This document shows positions 28,018-38,335 of a stretch of 64,000 nucleotides of DNA, one piece after another. Origin of the DNA: Prochlorococcus marinus XMU1411 (GTDB lineage: Bacteria > Cyanobacteriota > Cyanobacteriia > PCC-6307 > Cyanobiaceae); the NCBI RefSeq assembly GCF_017696075.1, contig NZ_JAAORI010000002.1:62001-126000 (forward strand). The letters are read 5' to 3'. Below the pieces are notes generated by a model. The model searched no databases. It was not told the origin of the DNA and worked only from the letters and a program-made list of their open reading frames with translations. Positions within the stretch are counted from its first letter, which is position 1. The number at the start of each line of letters is the position of its first letter. The position numbers and the translations under genes are program-made.

Positions 28018-29262
28018 TTAAATATCTAATGAAGATGCAACAGTATTAACATCTTTGTCCCCTCTTCCAGAGCAATTTATGACTATATGAGTATCTTTTT
28101 CAAGAGTAGGGCATAATTTATCTAGCCAAGCAAAGGCATGGGACGTTTCAAGTGCCGGTATAATTCCTTCAAGTTCACTAACAAGTCTCAAAGCATCTAA
28201 AGCTTCTTGATCTGTGACTGATCCATATTCTGCTCTACCTATATCTTTTAAATGGCTATGTTCAGGTCCTACACCAGGGTAATCTAAACCCGCACTTATT
28301 GAGTGCGCTTCTTGTACTTGACCATTATTATCTTGTAGAAGAAGACTCATTGATCCATGCAAAATTCCTACTGATCCTTTGGTGATGGTTGCAGCATGTT
28401 TGTCAGTATCAACTCCACTTCCTGCGGCTTCAACACCAATTAGTCGTACAGATTTATTTTTAACGAAAGGGTGGAAAAGGCCCATTGCATTTGATCCCCC
28501 GCCTACGCAAGCAAGTAAAATATCGGGTAAAGAACCAAACGATTCCATGCATTGTTTTTTAGTCTCTTCCCCTATAACTGCATGAAAATCTCTCACAATC
28601 TTTGGGAAGGGGTGTGGACCTGCAACAGATCCTAAAATGTAGTGTGTGGTTTCGACATTAGAAACCCAATCTCTAATGGCTTCACTAGTAGCATCCTTAA
28701 GTGTTGCAGTTCCAGAATTGACAACTTTCACTTCAGCTCCTAGCAATTTCATTCTAAAGACATTAAGGGATTGCCTTTTTATGTCCTCTGCACCCATATA
28801 GATAATGCATTTTAAGCCAAATCTTGCACAAACAGTAGCCGTAGCAACGCCATGTTGACCTGCTCCAGTTTCTGCAATTATCCTCTTTTTGCCCATTCTT
28901 ATTGCTAATAAAGCTTGTCCAAGGGCATTATTAATCTTGTGAGCACCAGTATGATTTAAATCTTCTCTTTTAAGCCATATTTTTGGAGTTGCTTTTTCAG
29001 TTTTGTAATGCTCAGTAAGTCTTTTGGCCTCATAAAGTGGTGTTTCTCTTCCTACATAAGTCTTAAGTAGATGATTTAATTCTTTTACAAAAAGGTTATC
29101 TTTCCATGCATTTAATGCAGCTGTTTCAAGCTCAAAAAGGGCAGGCATTAGTGTTTCAGGGACATATTGACCACCATATTTTCCAAATCTACCCTCTTTG
29201 GAGGGTAGATTTAAATCTTCATTTTTATAATTTTGATCTTGGCGAGAAAATGTACTTACCAC
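28018..29262 (-). CDS. trpB: Tryptophan synthase beta chain
   Basis: TrpB makes tryptophan from indole and serine with pyridoxal phosphate. The 414-residue protein has the PLP lysine K109 in [11 protein letters not shown] and the phosphate-binding GGGSNAMG loop. It is the classical TrpB1 type that works with TrpA; trpA is not in the window. A GTG start at 29262 is used. It is divergent from the SUI1-like gene across 48 bases. Confidence 0.96.
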   Translation of the reverse strand: MVSTFSRQDQNYKNEDLNLPSKEGRFGKYGGQYVPETLMPALFELETAALNAWKDNLFVKELNHLLKTYVGRETPLYEAKRLTEHYKTEKATPKIWLKREDLNHTGAHKINNALGQALLAIRMGKKRIIAETGAGQHGVATATVCARFGLKCIIYMGAEDIKRQSLNVFRMKLLGAEVKVVNSGTATLKDATSEAIRDWVSNVETTHYILGSVAGPHPFPKIVRDFHAVIGEETKKQCMESFGSLPDILLACVGGGSNAMGLFHPFVKNKSVRLIGVEAAGSGVDTDKHAATITKGSVGILHGSMSLLLQDNNGQVQEAHSISAGLDYPGVGPEHSHLKDIGRAEYGSVTDQEALDALRLVSELEGIIPALETSHAFAWLDKLCPTLEKDTHIVINCSGRGDKDVNTVASSLDI

Positions 29263-29265
29263 TTT

Positions 29266-29297
29266 ATCTATAGAATAAGTATTAACTAACTATAGAT
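29266..29297. promoter_or_regulatory. Divergent paired promoter-like inverted repeat between trpB and the SUI1-like gene
   Basis: ATCTATAG (29266-29273) and CTATAGAT (29290-29297) form a perfect 8-base inverted repeat with a 16-base spacer. Each arm contains a TATAGAT sequence reading towards its own gene, placed where a -10 element would sit (about 14 bases from the SUI1 start). The simplest reading is two back-to-back -10 boxes; an operator is the alternative. Confidence 0.35.
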
Positions 29298-29310
29298 TAT
29301 ATTGAAAATA

Positions 29311-29622
29311 ATGGGAAAAAAAAATTGGATCGAATTTGATAATCAAGAAAAAAAATCTGAAGAAACATTAAAGTTAGATACTTTTACTAAAAGATCAAAA
29401 ATAATTATTTCAAAACAAAAAAAAGGTAAAAAGGGCAAGACGATCACTTTAATTAAAGGTTTAGGAACTGAGGATGAAATTTTATTAAAAGAATTGCTAA
29501 AAAAAATTAAAGTTTTTTGTGGAACTGGAGGAATACTAATTGACAGTAATATCCAATTACAGGGGGATATGGTATTGAAATCAATTGAGTTTCTTCGTAA
29601 AGAGGGTTTTCATAATTTATGA
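29311..29622 (+). CDS. SUI1/eIF1-like translation factor (YciH family)
   Basis: The 103-residue protein has a lysine-rich N-terminus and a C-terminal SUI1 fold, with the conserved segments TLIKGLGTE and KKIKVFCGTGG...IQLQGD. Bacterial YciH relatives have been linked to start-site fidelity under stress, but the role in cyanobacteria is not established. ATG 29311 is preferred to a TTG three codons upstream. cysC begins 30 bases downstream. Confidence 0.88.
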   Translation: MGKKNWIEFDNQEKKSEETLKLDTFTKRSKIIISKQKKGKKGKTITLIKGLGTEDEILLKELLKKIKVFCGTGGILIDSNIQLQGDMVLKSIEFLRKEGFHNL

Positions 29623-29652
29623 ATCAAGAGTTAAGATAGGTTTTTAATTTTG

Positions 29653-30288
29653 ATGATTCAAAAAATGAAAGAACAAGATCAAACAAAGTCAACCAATATA
29701 AAGTGGCACAATTTAACTATCAATAGAGAAAAGTTAGAGAAAATGAGAGGTCATAAAGGAATGGTTATCTGGTTTACAGGTTTATCTGGCTCTGGTAAAA
29801 GTACTTTGGCAAACGCTTTAAATGAAGTTTTACACTTAGATGGGTTTTCGACTTACGTGTTGGATGGAGATAATATTAGACACGGTTTATGTAAAGATCT
29901 TGGGTTTTCGGATGAAGATAGAGAAGAAAATATAAGAAGAATTGGAGAAGTTGCGAATTTATTTATGAATGCTGGGATAATAACTATTACAGCATTTGTT
30001 TCACCATTTATTAGCGATAGAGATAAGGTGAGAAAAATTATTGGATCTAAGGATTTTATTGAAGTTTATTGTGCTGCAGATATTAAAGTTTGTGAAAATC
30101 GCGATACTAAAGGTCTTTATAAGAAAGCTCGTCTGGGTGAAATAAAGGATTTTACAGGTATTTCTAGTCCATATGAAGCTCCACATAATCCAGAAATTGT
30201 GGTTGATACAGGCTCGTTAGATTTAAAGGATTCAGTTGAAAAAGTTATTCACTTTCTTAAAGAAGAAAACTTCCTTAAAAAGAGCTAA
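29653..30288 (+). CDS. cysC: Adenylylsulfate kinase (CysC)
   Basis: CysC phosphorylates APS to PAPS in sulfate assimilation. The 211-residue protein has the P-loop GLSGSGKST (residues 43-51), the DGDNIRHGL motif and the later DTG-L strand typical of APS kinases. ATG 29653 is chosen over a TTG one codon upstream. It follows the SUI1-like gene on the same strand. No other sulfate-assimilation gene is in the window. Confidence 0.95.
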   Translation: MIQKMKEQDQTKSTNIKWHNLTINREKLEKMRGHKGMVIWFTGLSGSGKSTLANALNEVLHLDGFSTYVLDGDNIRHGLCKDLGFSDEDREENIRRIGEVANLFMNAGIITITAFVSPFISDRDKVRKIIGSKDFIEVYCAADIKVCENRDTKGLYKKARLGEIKDFTGISSPYEAPHNPEIVVDTGSLDLKDSVEKVIHFLKEENFLKKS

Positions 30289-30303
30289 TAGAAAAATATA
30301 GGT

Positions 30304-30840
30304 TCATTTATTTTGAAGATAATTTTCAGCTCCGATAGTTGATAACTTACTATTTTTAGTCCTTACCTGTTTATGAAGATTTTCTCTGAATTCTTTTAAA
30401 TTTTTCTTTATGGATTCATCAAATAAGCTGATAATCTCTATTGCCAATAATCCAGCATTTTGTCCTCCATTAATTGCAACTGTTGCGACTGGAATTCCAG
30501 CTGGCATTTGAACTATTGATAAAAGGGAGTCAATACCCTTAAGTGTCTTACTCTCTACTGGTACTCCAATTACAGGAATGCAAGTTATGGATGCCAGCAT
30601 TCCTGGAAGATGAGCAGCACCACCAGCACCAGCAATTATAACTTTTATGTTTTCTGATTCTGCATTTTTTGCATATTCCATCATTTCAATAGGTGTTCGA
30701 TGGGCAGAAAGTATACAAACTTCAGTTTTTATTCCAAATTCTTTTAAAATATCAACGGCAGGTTTCAATGTTTTTAGATCTGAATCACTACCCATTACGA
30801 CAGCAATTTTATAAATGTCTTTAGAATTTAATTCTGACAA
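30304..30840 (-). CDS. purE: N5-carboxyaminoimidazole ribonucleotide mutase (PurE)
   Basis: PurE rearranges N5-CAIR to CAIR in purine synthesis. The 178-residue protein has the class I motifs MGSDSDLKTL, SAHRTP and GAGGAAHLPGMLAS. A TTG start at 30840 is used. The C-terminal 20 residues are a lysine-rich tail beyond the core fold. It is divergent from chlM across 89 bases that contain a TGGCGCCA palindrome. Confidence 0.95.
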   Translation of the reverse strand: MSELNSKDIYKIAVVMGSDSDLKTLKPAVDILKEFGIKTEVCILSAHRTPIEMMEYAKNAESENIKVIIAGAGGAAHLPGMLASITCIPVIGVPVESKTLKGIDSLLSIVQMPAGIPVATVAINGGQNAGLLAIEIISLFDESIKKNLKEFRENLHKQVRTKNSKLSTIGAENYLQNK

Positions 30841-30882
30841 AATAACAAATCAATTCTTTCCTATAATGGCGTGCAATTAATT

Positions 30883-30890
30883 TGGCGCCA
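30883..30890. promoter_or_regulatory. GC-rich palindrome TGGCGCCA between purE and chlM
   Basis: An 8-base perfect palindrome stands out in AT-rich intergenic DNA, with a second TGGCG copy at 30867-30871 overlapping a TATAAT (30862-30867). A further TATAAA-like box lies at about 30900, upstream of chlM. It may be an operator for the divergent pair. No matching regulator site is recognised. Confidence 0.3.
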
Positions 30891-30929
30891 GTTAGTTAGT
30901 ATAAAAAGAATAAATTTTCATAGAATATT

Positions 30930-31628
30930 ATGACGTCAAATAAGATTATCGAAAAAAGTGAAGTTAGGGAGTATTTTAATGGTACTGGCTTTGAAAGATG
31001 GAATAAAATTTATAGCAAATCTGATGAAATTAATACAGTTCAGAAAAACATTAGGAAAGGGCATCAAAAAACTGTAGATGATGTGATCTCATACATCAGC
31101 AATTATCCTGAACTAACAAAAAAAAGTTATTGTGATGCAGGATGTGGTGTAGGAAGTCTTTCCATACCTTTACTAAGACTTGGTATAAAAGAAATACAGG
31201 TGAGCGATATTTCTTCTGAAATGATTAAAGAAACAAAAAAACGCATTAATAAATTAGGTTTTAATCAAGGTAAAATCAAATATGCAGTCTGTGATCTGGA
31301 AAAATTAAAAGGATTATTTGATGTTGTAATTTGTTTGGATGTATTTATTCATTATCCTCAACCAGTCGCAGAAGAAATGGTCCAACATCTATGCGATATA
31401 AGCAAAGAAAAACTAATCGTTAGCTTTGCTCCTTATACTCCAGTTCTTGCTGTTCTAAAAAATATTGGGAAATTATTTCCTGGGCCAAGTAAAACTACAA
31501 GAGCATATACATTAAAAGAAAAGGGCATTATTAATGCTGCTAAAGAAAAAGGATTTAAAGTGGTAAAAAAGAAATTAAATCAAGCTCCTTTTTATTTCTC
31601 AAAACTAATTGAATTCGAAAAAATTTAA
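30930..31628 (+). CDS. chlM: Magnesium-protoporphyrin IX methyltransferase (ChlM)
   Basis: ChlM transfers a methyl group from SAM to Mg-protoporphyrin IX in chlorophyll synthesis. The 232-residue protein starts with the family segment VREYFNGTGFERWNKIY (residues 12-28) and has the SAM-binding loop CDAGCGVGS at residues 68-76. ATG 30930 gives the normal length. It converges on a NarL-type regulator gene with 4 bases between stops. Confidence 0.96.
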   Translation: MTSNKIIEKSEVREYFNGTGFERWNKIYSKSDEINTVQKNIRKGHQKTVDDVISYISNYPELTKKSYCDAGCGVGSLSIPLLRLGIKEIQVSDISSEMIKETKKRINKLGFNQGKIKYAVCDLEKLKGLFDVVICLDVFIHYPQPVAEEMVQHLCDISKEKLIVSFAPYTPVLAVLKNIGKLFPGPSKTTRAYTLKEKGIINAAKEKGFKVVKKKLNQAPFYFSKLIEFEKI

Positions 31629-31632
31629 TATT

Positions 31633-32361
31633 CTATTTTACTAAATGATTTTCAAGTGCATAACGAACTAATTCAGTTCGGCTAGATGTACCTGTCTTGA
31701 TAAAAAGTCTACTTACATATTTCTCAACATTTCTAATAGATGTTTCAAGCTGTCTTGCAATTTCTTTATTCATCAGTCCTTCTGCTACTAGTTGAAGTAC
31801 ACTTGCTTCTCTTGGAGTAAAACTAGGAAGATTTATTTTATTTTCTGGATTTGTCTGGTTTTGATCTGTGAGCATAGATTTTATTTCAGTAATTTGTTTC
31901 GCCATTTTTCCTACATCAATATCTGCGAATCGTGCCGCTTCTTTTAGTAAACGTTCTTGTCTGTTGATTACATTTTTAACTCTTGCAGCTAATTCATCAG
32001 GGTCAAAAGGTTTGGAAATATAATCATCAACTCCTGCAAGATAACCTTCGGTTCTGTCTAGGGTCATTCCTTTTGCAGTTAGAAAAATAACTGGAGTTCC
32101 TCCTAATTTTTCATCCTCTCTAATTTTTTCTAATAAAGCATAACCGTTGGCTCGGGGCATCATAACATCGCTAATTATCAAATCAGGGAAAACTGATTGA
32201 GCTTTTTCCCAACCATCCTCTCCATCAACTGCAATAAATATTTCAAAGCCTTCATCTTCTAGAAATGTTTTAACAGCTGTTCTTAAACCAGGCTCATCAT
32301 CAACTAATAAAATTCTTGATTTTCTTACCAGTTCATTATTTATTTGATTAATTTCATCCAT
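31633..32361 (-). CDS. NarL-family response regulator, Rre1/Ycf29 type
   Basis: The 242-residue protein has a receiver domain with acidic pair D21-D22 and phospho-acceptor D65 in ISDVMMPR. A linker follows, then a LuxR-type HTH at about residues 175-235 (FTPREASVLQLVAEGLMNKE, then SIRNVEKYVSRLF). The VDDEPGLRTAV start and overall layout fit the widely conserved cyanobacterial Rre1 (Ycf29), tied to heat and osmotic stress with Hik34/Hik2 in a model species. No kinase gene is nearby. The Rre1 identity is probable rather than certain. Confidence 0.85.
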   Translation of the reverse strand: MDEINQINNELVRKSRILLVDDEPGLRTAVKTFLEDEGFEIFIAVDGEDGWEKAQSVFPDLIISDVMMPRANGYALLEKIREDEKLGGTPVIFLTAKGMTLDRTEGYLAGVDDYISKPFDPDELAARVKNVINRQERLLKEAARFADIDVGKMAKQITEIKSMLTDQNQTNPENKINLPSFTPREASVLQLVAEGLMNKEIARQLETSIRNVEKYVSRLFIKTGTSSRTELVRYALENHLVK

Positions 32362-32420
32362 TTTTTAAATTCTTTAATTTGATTTTCTAGTAATAAAGAG
32401 AATTTTATATACTAAGCATA

Positions 32421-33566
32421 ATGCTAACAACTCCCATACTACTAGACTATCAATCTTCGACTCCTTGCTCTAAAGATGTTGTCGATTCTATGAAACCTTT
32501 TTGGGTTGAGATATTTTCTAACCCTGCAAGCAAATCTAATTTGGCTGGGATTAACGCAAGCGCTATATTGGAAGCCTCAAGAGAAAAAATAGAACAAAAT
32601 TTATTTCTTAAGAATAAAAAAGTTATTTTTACAAGTGGGGCAACAGAATCTAATAACTTAGCCTTATTAGGTTTTGCTAGAAATTACCATAAAAAAACAG
32701 GAAATTATGGACATATTATTACCTTAAAAACGGAGCATAAAGCTGTTTTGGAGCCCCTTAACCAACTAAAAAAAGAGGGATTTATGGTTACAGAAATTAA
32801 TCCTGAGAAAGATGGCTTAATTTCAGAAGAACAATTCAAAAAAAATATAAGAGAAGATACATTTCTGGTTAGTATCATGTTGGCAAATAACGAAATAGGA
32901 GTTATTCAGCCTTTAGAGAATATTTCAAAGATATGTAAATCGAGAGAAATAACCTTTCACTCTGATTTTGCACAATGTTTAGGTTATATCGAGTTAGACG
33001 ATCTTTTATCAGATGTAAATATGATAACGATTAGTTCTCACAAAATATATGGTCCTAAAGGGATAGGACTTCTTTTGATTGATGAAGAAATTAATCTTGA
33101 GCCTTTAATTGTTGGAGGAGGTCAGGAATATGGTCTCAGGTCTGGTACATTACCTCTTCCTTTAGTAGTTGGCTTTGCTAAAGCAATAGAGATAGCAGTT
33201 TTCAATCAAAAAAATAATGCTGAGAAATTAAGTTTGAATAGAAATAACCTTTTAGAGGGTTTGTTAGAAAATAATTCTGGTTTATTAATTAATGGTTCTA
33301 TAGAAAAAAGATTACCTCACAATTTAAATTTGACTGTATTGGATTTAAACGGAGCAAAGTTTCATAAACTTTTAAAATCTAAAATAATTTGTTCTAGTGG
33401 ATCTGCATGTAGTAATGGTGAACCATCTCATGTTTTACTAGCCTTAGGTAGATCTTTTAAAGAAGCAGAATCTTCAATAAGGTTGAGTATTGGATTAAGC
33501 ACTAATTCAAAAGATATAAAACAAGCAATTCATATTCTTACAAATACGATCAGATCATTACGATAG
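32421..33566 (+). CDS. Cysteine desulfurase (IscS/NifS class)
   Basis: The enzyme releases sulfur from cysteine with pyridoxal phosphate for Fe-S clusters or thio-modification. The 381-residue protein has the PLP lysine K208 in SSHKIYGPKG and the persulfide loop CSSGSACSNG with Cys330 as the likely carrier. The long active-site loop marks it as group I (IscS/NifS), not SufS. No iscU or suf genes lie next to it. It is divergent from the NarL regulator across 59 bases. Confidence 0.92.
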   Translation: MLTTPILLDYQSSTPCSKDVVDSMKPFWVEIFSNPASKSNLAGINASAILEASREKIEQNLFLKNKKVIFTSGATESNNLALLGFARNYHKKTGNYGHIITLKTEHKAVLEPLNQLKKEGFMVTEINPEKDGLISEEQFKKNIREDTFLVSIMLANNEIGVIQPLENISKICKSREITFHSDFAQCLGYIELDDLLSDVNMITISSHKIYGPKGIGLLLIDEEINLEPLIVGGGQEYGLRSGTLPLPLVVGFAKAIEIAVFNQKNNAEKLSLNRNNLLEGLLENNSGLLINGSIEKRLPHNLNLTVLDLNGAKFHKLLKSKIICSSGSACSNGEPSHVLLALGRSFKEAESSIRLSIGLSTNSKDIKQAIHILTNTIRSLR

Positions 33567-33579
33567 AAAATATTGGCTC

Positions 33580-34482
33580 CTATTTTAATTGAGCAATTCT
33601 TAATTTTCCACTTCTAGCTCTTTTATTGAGTTCGACTTCTTGTTCGGAAGGAGTTATTGGCTTTCTTGTTAAGTTTTTTAGTCTTTGATCACTCTTAAAA
33701 GAACTTTTAACTAACCTATCCTCAAGGGAATGAAAACTAATAATAGAAATAATACCTCCTGGCAAAAGCCATTCAGGGACAACTTGCAAAAATTTTTCTA
33801 ATAATTCAATTTCTTTATTAACAGCAATTCTTAGTGCTTGAAATGTTCTTGTTGCTGGGTGTATTTTTTTATATCTTTGTTTTGGTGGAAAGCAGCCTGC
33901 AATGGAATAAGCTAACTCTTTTGTCCCAGAATATTTCCCATTTTCCTTCAAATCCATTTTTATTTTCCTTGCAATCTTTCTTGATAATCTCTCATCTCCA
34001 TATTTATAAATTAGGTTAGCTAGATCTTTTTCATTTAAATCCTCAATTAATTTCTCTGCATCAACCTCAATAAGAGGATTCATGCGCATATCAAGTGGAC
34101 CATCTTTTTGGAAACTGAATCCTCTTTTAGGGTTATCAATCTGGTTACTATTTACTCCAAGATCTGCAATTACAAAAGAAACTTTTTCTTTTGGTACAAA
34201 ATCTGCAAAATTTGAAGCCCTTATATCAATCCTATTTTTAAATTCATCAAGTTTTTTTGATGCTGATATTCTCGCGTATGGATCTTGATCAAGTCCAATT
34301 ATATTTAAATCCGAATATTTTCTCAATAAATGATAAGAGTGCCCGCCTCCGCCTAAAGTTGCGTCTATTCCTTTAAGTTGGTTGTTATGGATTAATGGGT
34401 AATGCTCTAATGAGGTCATAATCTCATCTGTCATAACTGATTTATGATTGAAAAAAGATGAATCAGATAGGTCAGTTTGCAT
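33580..34482 (-). CDS. rsmH: 16S rRNA (cytosine1402-N4)-methyltransferase (RsmH)
   Basis: The 300-residue SAM enzyme methylates 16S rRNA at C1402. Family motifs are HKSVMTDEI near residues 13-21, DATLGGGGHS at about 40-49, and DLGVNSNQIDNPKRGFSF in the middle, ending with the conserved SFHSLEDR strand. In many bacteria it sits with ftsL/ftsI in the division cluster, but here it is alone, divergent from ndhH by 38 bases. Confidence 0.95.
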   Translation of the reverse strand: MQTDLSDSSFFNHKSVMTDEIMTSLEHYPLIHNNQLKGIDATLGGGGHSYHLLRKYSDLNIIGLDQDPYARISASKKLDEFKNRIDIRASNFADFVPKEKVSFVIADLGVNSNQIDNPKRGFSFQKDGPLDMRMNPLIEVDAEKLIEDLNEKDLANLIYKYGDERLSRKIARKIKMDLKENGKYSGTKELAYSIAGCFPPKQRYKKIHPATRTFQALRIAVNKEIELLEKFLQVVPEWLLPGGIISIISFHSLEDRLVKSSFKSDQRLKNLTRKPITPSEQEVELNKRARSGKLRIAQLK

Positions 34483-34520
34483 AACTTTCGACTAAGATTT
34501 ATTTAGAAGTTAAATTTCGA

Positions 34521-35708
34521 ATGGCTCAGCTAGAGACTAGAACAGAACCAATGGTGGTCAATTTTGGCCCTCACCATCCCTCAATGCATGGGGTTTTAAG
34601 ATTAGTTGTAACTCTTGATGGTGAGAATGTCATTGATTGTGAGCCAGTAATTGGATATTTACATAGAGGAATGGAAAAGATAGCTGAAAATAGGACAAAT
34701 GTAATGTATGTCCCTTATGTAAGCAGAATGGATTATGCAGCAGGAATGTTTTATGAAGCTATTGTAGTAAATGCTCCTGAAAGATTAGCTAATATTCCAG
34801 TTCCTAAAAGAGCTAGTTACATCAGAGTTCTAATGCTGGAACTCAATCGTATTGCTAATCATCTTTTGTGGCTCGGTCCCTTTTTAGCAGACGTAGGAGC
34901 TCAAACTCCATTTTTCTATATTTTTAGAGAAAGAGAAATGATATATGATCTCTGGGAAGCTGCTACTGGACAGAGGCTGATAAATAATAATTTCTTTAGG
35001 ATAGGTGGTGTCGCATGTGATCTTCCATACGGATGGTTAGAAAAATGTATAGACTTTTGTGACTGGTTTGGACCTAAGATTGATGAATATGAAAAATTAA
35101 TTACAAATAATCCAATTTTTAGAAAAAGAATTGAAGGTCTGGGAACAATACAAAGAGACCAGGCAATTAATTGGTCTTTGTCTGGGCCAATGCTTAGAGC
35201 TTCTGGAGTTTCTTGGGATTTAAGGAAAGTCGATAGTTATGAATGTTATGACGATTTTGATTGGCAGATTGCTTCAGAAAAAGAAGGAGATTGTTATGCG
35301 AGATATCGAGTAAGAGTTGAAGAGATGAGACAATCACTAAGTATCATTCGCCAAGCTTGTAAAATGATTCCAGGAGGTCCAACAGAAAATTTGGAAGCTC
35401 AAAGAATGGCGACTGAAGATAAAAAAAGTGAAATATTTGGTTTGGACTATCAATATGTAGCTAAGAAGGTTGCTCCAACTTTTAAAATTCCTAACGGAGA
35501 ATTGTATACAAGATTAGAGTCTGGTAAAGGAGAAATAGGTGTATTCATTCAAGGAAATAATGAAGTTACCCCATGGAGATTTAAAATCAGAGCAGCTGAT
35601 TTAAATAATCTCCAAATATTGCCGCATATTCTTAAAGGTGCCAAAATCGCCGATATTATGGCAATTCTTGGCTCAATAGATGTCATTATGGGATCTGTTG
35701 ATAGATAA
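34521..35708 (+). CDS. ndhH: NDH-1 subunit H (NdhH)
   Basis: The 395-residue NuoD-type subunit forms the quinone-reduction site in the peripheral arm. Family motifs include [15 protein letters not shown] (residues 14-28), GYLHRGMEK, and the C-terminal GEIGVFIQG and DIVMG-like end. The length is normal. It is separate from the gltA-ndh operon, so NDH-1 genes lie in several places in this window. It is followed after 9 bases by the thioesterase gene. Confidence 0.97.
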   Translation: MAQLETRTEPMVVNFGPHHPSMHGVLRLVVTLDGENVIDCEPVIGYLHRGMEKIAENRTNVMYVPYVSRMDYAAGMFYEAIVVNAPERLANIPVPKRASYIRVLMLELNRIANHLLWLGPFLADVGAQTPFFYIFREREMIYDLWEAATGQRLINNNFFRIGGVACDLPYGWLEKCIDFCDWFGPKIDEYEKLITNNPIFRKRIEGLGTIQRDQAINWSLSGPMLRASGVSWDLRKVDSYECYDDFDWQIASEKEGDCYARYRVRVEEMRQSLSIIRQACKMIPGGPTENLEAQRMATEDKKSEIFGLDYQYVAKKVAPTFKIPNGELYTRLESGKGEIGVFIQGNNEVTPWRFKIRAADLNNLQILPHILKGAKIADIMAILGSIDVIMGSVDR

Positions 35709-35717
35709 GTTCTTTAA

Positions 35718-36170
<453 letters not shown>

Positions 36171-36173
36171 TTA

Positions 36174-37373
36174 TTATTTTTTAAATTTATAGTTTATTTT
36201 TTCTGCACTGGTATTTTTTTTAACAATCCACTTTTCAGGTTTTTCATGTTTAGGCCAACTTTGAGAAAATTTTTTTAATAAATTTAATGAATTTTTAATT
36301 TTTTTATAATTTATAAGTTCTGTAAATTCAACAATTATTTTAATTTTATTTCCCCATAATTTGTCTGATACTTTTGAAATATTGAATTTATTAATTGGGA
36401 TATTTTCTTTAATAATGAAATCATTTAATCGAGATTCAATTACTTCTGGGAAAACGATTTCTCCTCCTGAATTAAAAGCGTTATCACTTCTTCCAAGAAA
36501 GTTTAAATATAAAGAATTATTGATTTGATTAATTTCACCTAAATCACCGGTTTGCCACCACCCATTTTTATTTTTGAAATTTTCAGTTTTTGAAGAGTCT
36601 ATTATTTCGATTCCAATTCTGGCTGATTTTATCTCGATTAATCCTTTTGCGTTAATTCTGATTTTTGTATCAGGTAGTATTTCTCCAACATTTTTAAAAC
36701 CCATTAAGAATTCTTTTGGTTTTAAACTCGTAACCATGGCTGCTGTTTCAGTTGAGCCGTAACAAGGTGCTAATTTTATCTTTTCTTCTATACATTGTTC
36801 TGCAGCTTCCCTTGAAATTGTAGCTCCACCTACCCAAATTAGATCAAAAATTTTCAGCCAACTAATTCCATCTTTTTGAGCTAAAAGTCTTTGTAATTGG
36901 GTAGGTACTAATGATGTAATCAAGTGTTTTTTGTTTTTTTTAGATTTAATTGTAAAAAGTAAAAGTTCTCGAGTTTTTTTTATTAAATGCGGAGAAATAT
37001 TAATACAATCACATCCCCAAGTTTGACTTCTAAAAATTGGCATTAATCCACTTATATGGTTCAGGGGTAAAGTATTTAAAATTAGGCATTTTTGCAATTC
37101 GAATCCTTGCTCTATTAGCCATTTCCCTGATGTAATAGCAGATAATTGAAGATTATCTAAATGATGAAAACATTTTCTTGGTTTTCCAGAACTCCCACTA
37201 CTGTTTAAGATAATTGCTGGCCCATTTTCAGTAATTGAATCAAATACATCTTCATTCTCATAAAATTTGTTTTTTACATAAATAATTTTATTCTCTTTAA
37301 TTTTTTTAATAATTTTCTCAACAGATTGAGTTTCATTATTTTCAACTTCAATAGTATGAATTTTATTTTTCAT
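36174..37373 (-). CDS. menE: o-Succinylbenzoate-CoA ligase (MenE)
   Basis: MenE activates o-succinylbenzoate with CoA and ATP. The 399-residue ANL-family enzyme has the P-loop ILNSSGSSGKPRK, the later YGSTETA motif and the QTGDLGEI hinge region. ATG 37373 overlaps the menC stop as ATGA; a longer start at 37385 is possible. The protein is somewhat shorter than many MenE enzymes, with a trimmed N-terminal region, as is common for reduced genomes. It is part of the menA-menC-menE operon. Confidence 0.9.
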   Translation of the reverse strand: MKNKIHTIEVENNETQSVEKIIKKIKENKIIYVKNKFYENEDVFDSITENGPAIILNSSGSSGKPRKCFHHLDNLQLSAITSGKWLIEQGFELQKCLILNTLPLNHISGLMPIFRSQTWGCDCINISPHLIKKTRELLLFTIKSKKNKKHLITSLVPTQLQRLLAQKDGISWLKIFDLIWVGGATISREAAEQCIEEKIKLAPCYGSTETAAMVTSLKPKEFLMGFKNVGEILPDTKIRINAKGLIEIKSARIGIEIIDSSKTENFKNKNGWWQTGDLGEINQINNSLYLNFLGRSDNAFNSGGEIVFPEVIESRLNDFIIKENIPINKFNISKVSDKLWGNKIKIIVEFTELINYKKIKNSLNLLKKFSQSWPKHEKPEKWIVKKNTSAEKINYKFKK

Positions 37374-38335
37374 AGTTGATCCCATATATTTTTTGCTTCA
37401 TTTAAAAATAGAAAAGAATTAGGAAATTTATTCATTGCTAAACCAGGAACTTTTGGAGTTGGTCCTTGTAATTGGAGAGAAGATAAATGATAAAGCCATC
37501 TCTTCCCTATTCCGGTTTCAAATGAGGAACTTATAGATATTAAAGCTTTTTTATTTTCTAATTCCCTTAAAAGCTTAACTGGATTATTTTCTTGAGAAGG
37601 CCTTCGAATTTGCCAACCCTCCCACTCATCAATCAAAGTTGGAAATTTTAAAAGTGATTCGTCTAAGGCTATTGGGATTTTTTTGTTGAGTTCTGTCAGT
37701 CCTTCAATATCATCTACACAGAGAGGTTGTTCTAACCAATCTATATTTTTGTTATCTTTCAAAATATCAGCCCATCTATTAGCTATCTTTCTCCCCCAAT
37801 AACCATTAGCATCTATTCTTAACTTAATATTATTGCCTATTTGGCTTAAAATTTCTTCTAAATTTGCTTCTTCCTCATGATTATTTTTTAATGCTACTTT
37901 CCATTTTATGGTTACTGATTTTCCAATATTAGATTGTCTTTTTTTAATTTCATTTAGCTCTGAAATTACATTTTTAGAATTTAAAAGTATGGCTGTTTTA
38001 TCAATTTCATCAAAGTAATATTTTTCTTTAAAAATTATTTCCTCATTTATTTCAGCTAATGCAGAATTTATTGCAGATTGAATGCATGGGTGAAAAATAT
38101 TTATTTGTTCAGATAAATTAAATACTTCTAAGTTTTCAGGGATCATATTTAGTTGTTTTGCACATTTTTTTAAGTCTTCTTCTAGAAGTGGTGAGACTTC
38201 TCCAAACCCAATTTTTTTATCATTACTTGATAATTTAATTATCCAACCCAATTTTGTAAGGTAAGTGGTTTTAGAATTTTCTACTTTTGTAGTTAACTTA
38301 AAGCTGTAAGATTTTTTTCTAAATATTAAGTTCAT
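37370..38335 (-). CDS. menC: o-Succinylbenzoate synthase (MenC)
   Basis: MenC dehydrates SHCHC to o-succinylbenzoate. The 321-residue enolase-superfamily protein shows the TIKWKVAL lysine strand, the metal-ligand segments LRIDANGYW and WLEQPL, and ALDESLL. These are the expected barrel-strand ligands. Start and stop both overlap neighbours by 4 bases (ATGA with menA and menE), so the three genes are translationally coupled. Confidence 0.88.
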   Translation of the reverse strand: MNLIFRKKSYSFKLTTKVENSKTTYLTKLGWIIKLSSNDKKIGFGEVSPLLEEDLKKCAKQLNMIPENLEVFNLSEQINIFHPCIQSAINSALAEINEEIIFKEKYYFDEIDKTAILLNSKNVISELNEIKKRQSNIGKSVTIKWKVALKNNHEEEANLEEILSQIGNNIKLRIDANGYWGRKIANRWADILKDNKNIDWLEQPLCVDDIEGLTELNKKIPIALDESLLKFPTLIDEWEGWQIRRPSQENNPVKLLRELENKKALISISSSFETGIGKRWLYHLSSLQLQGPTPKVPGLAMNKFPNSFLFLNEAKNIWDQL

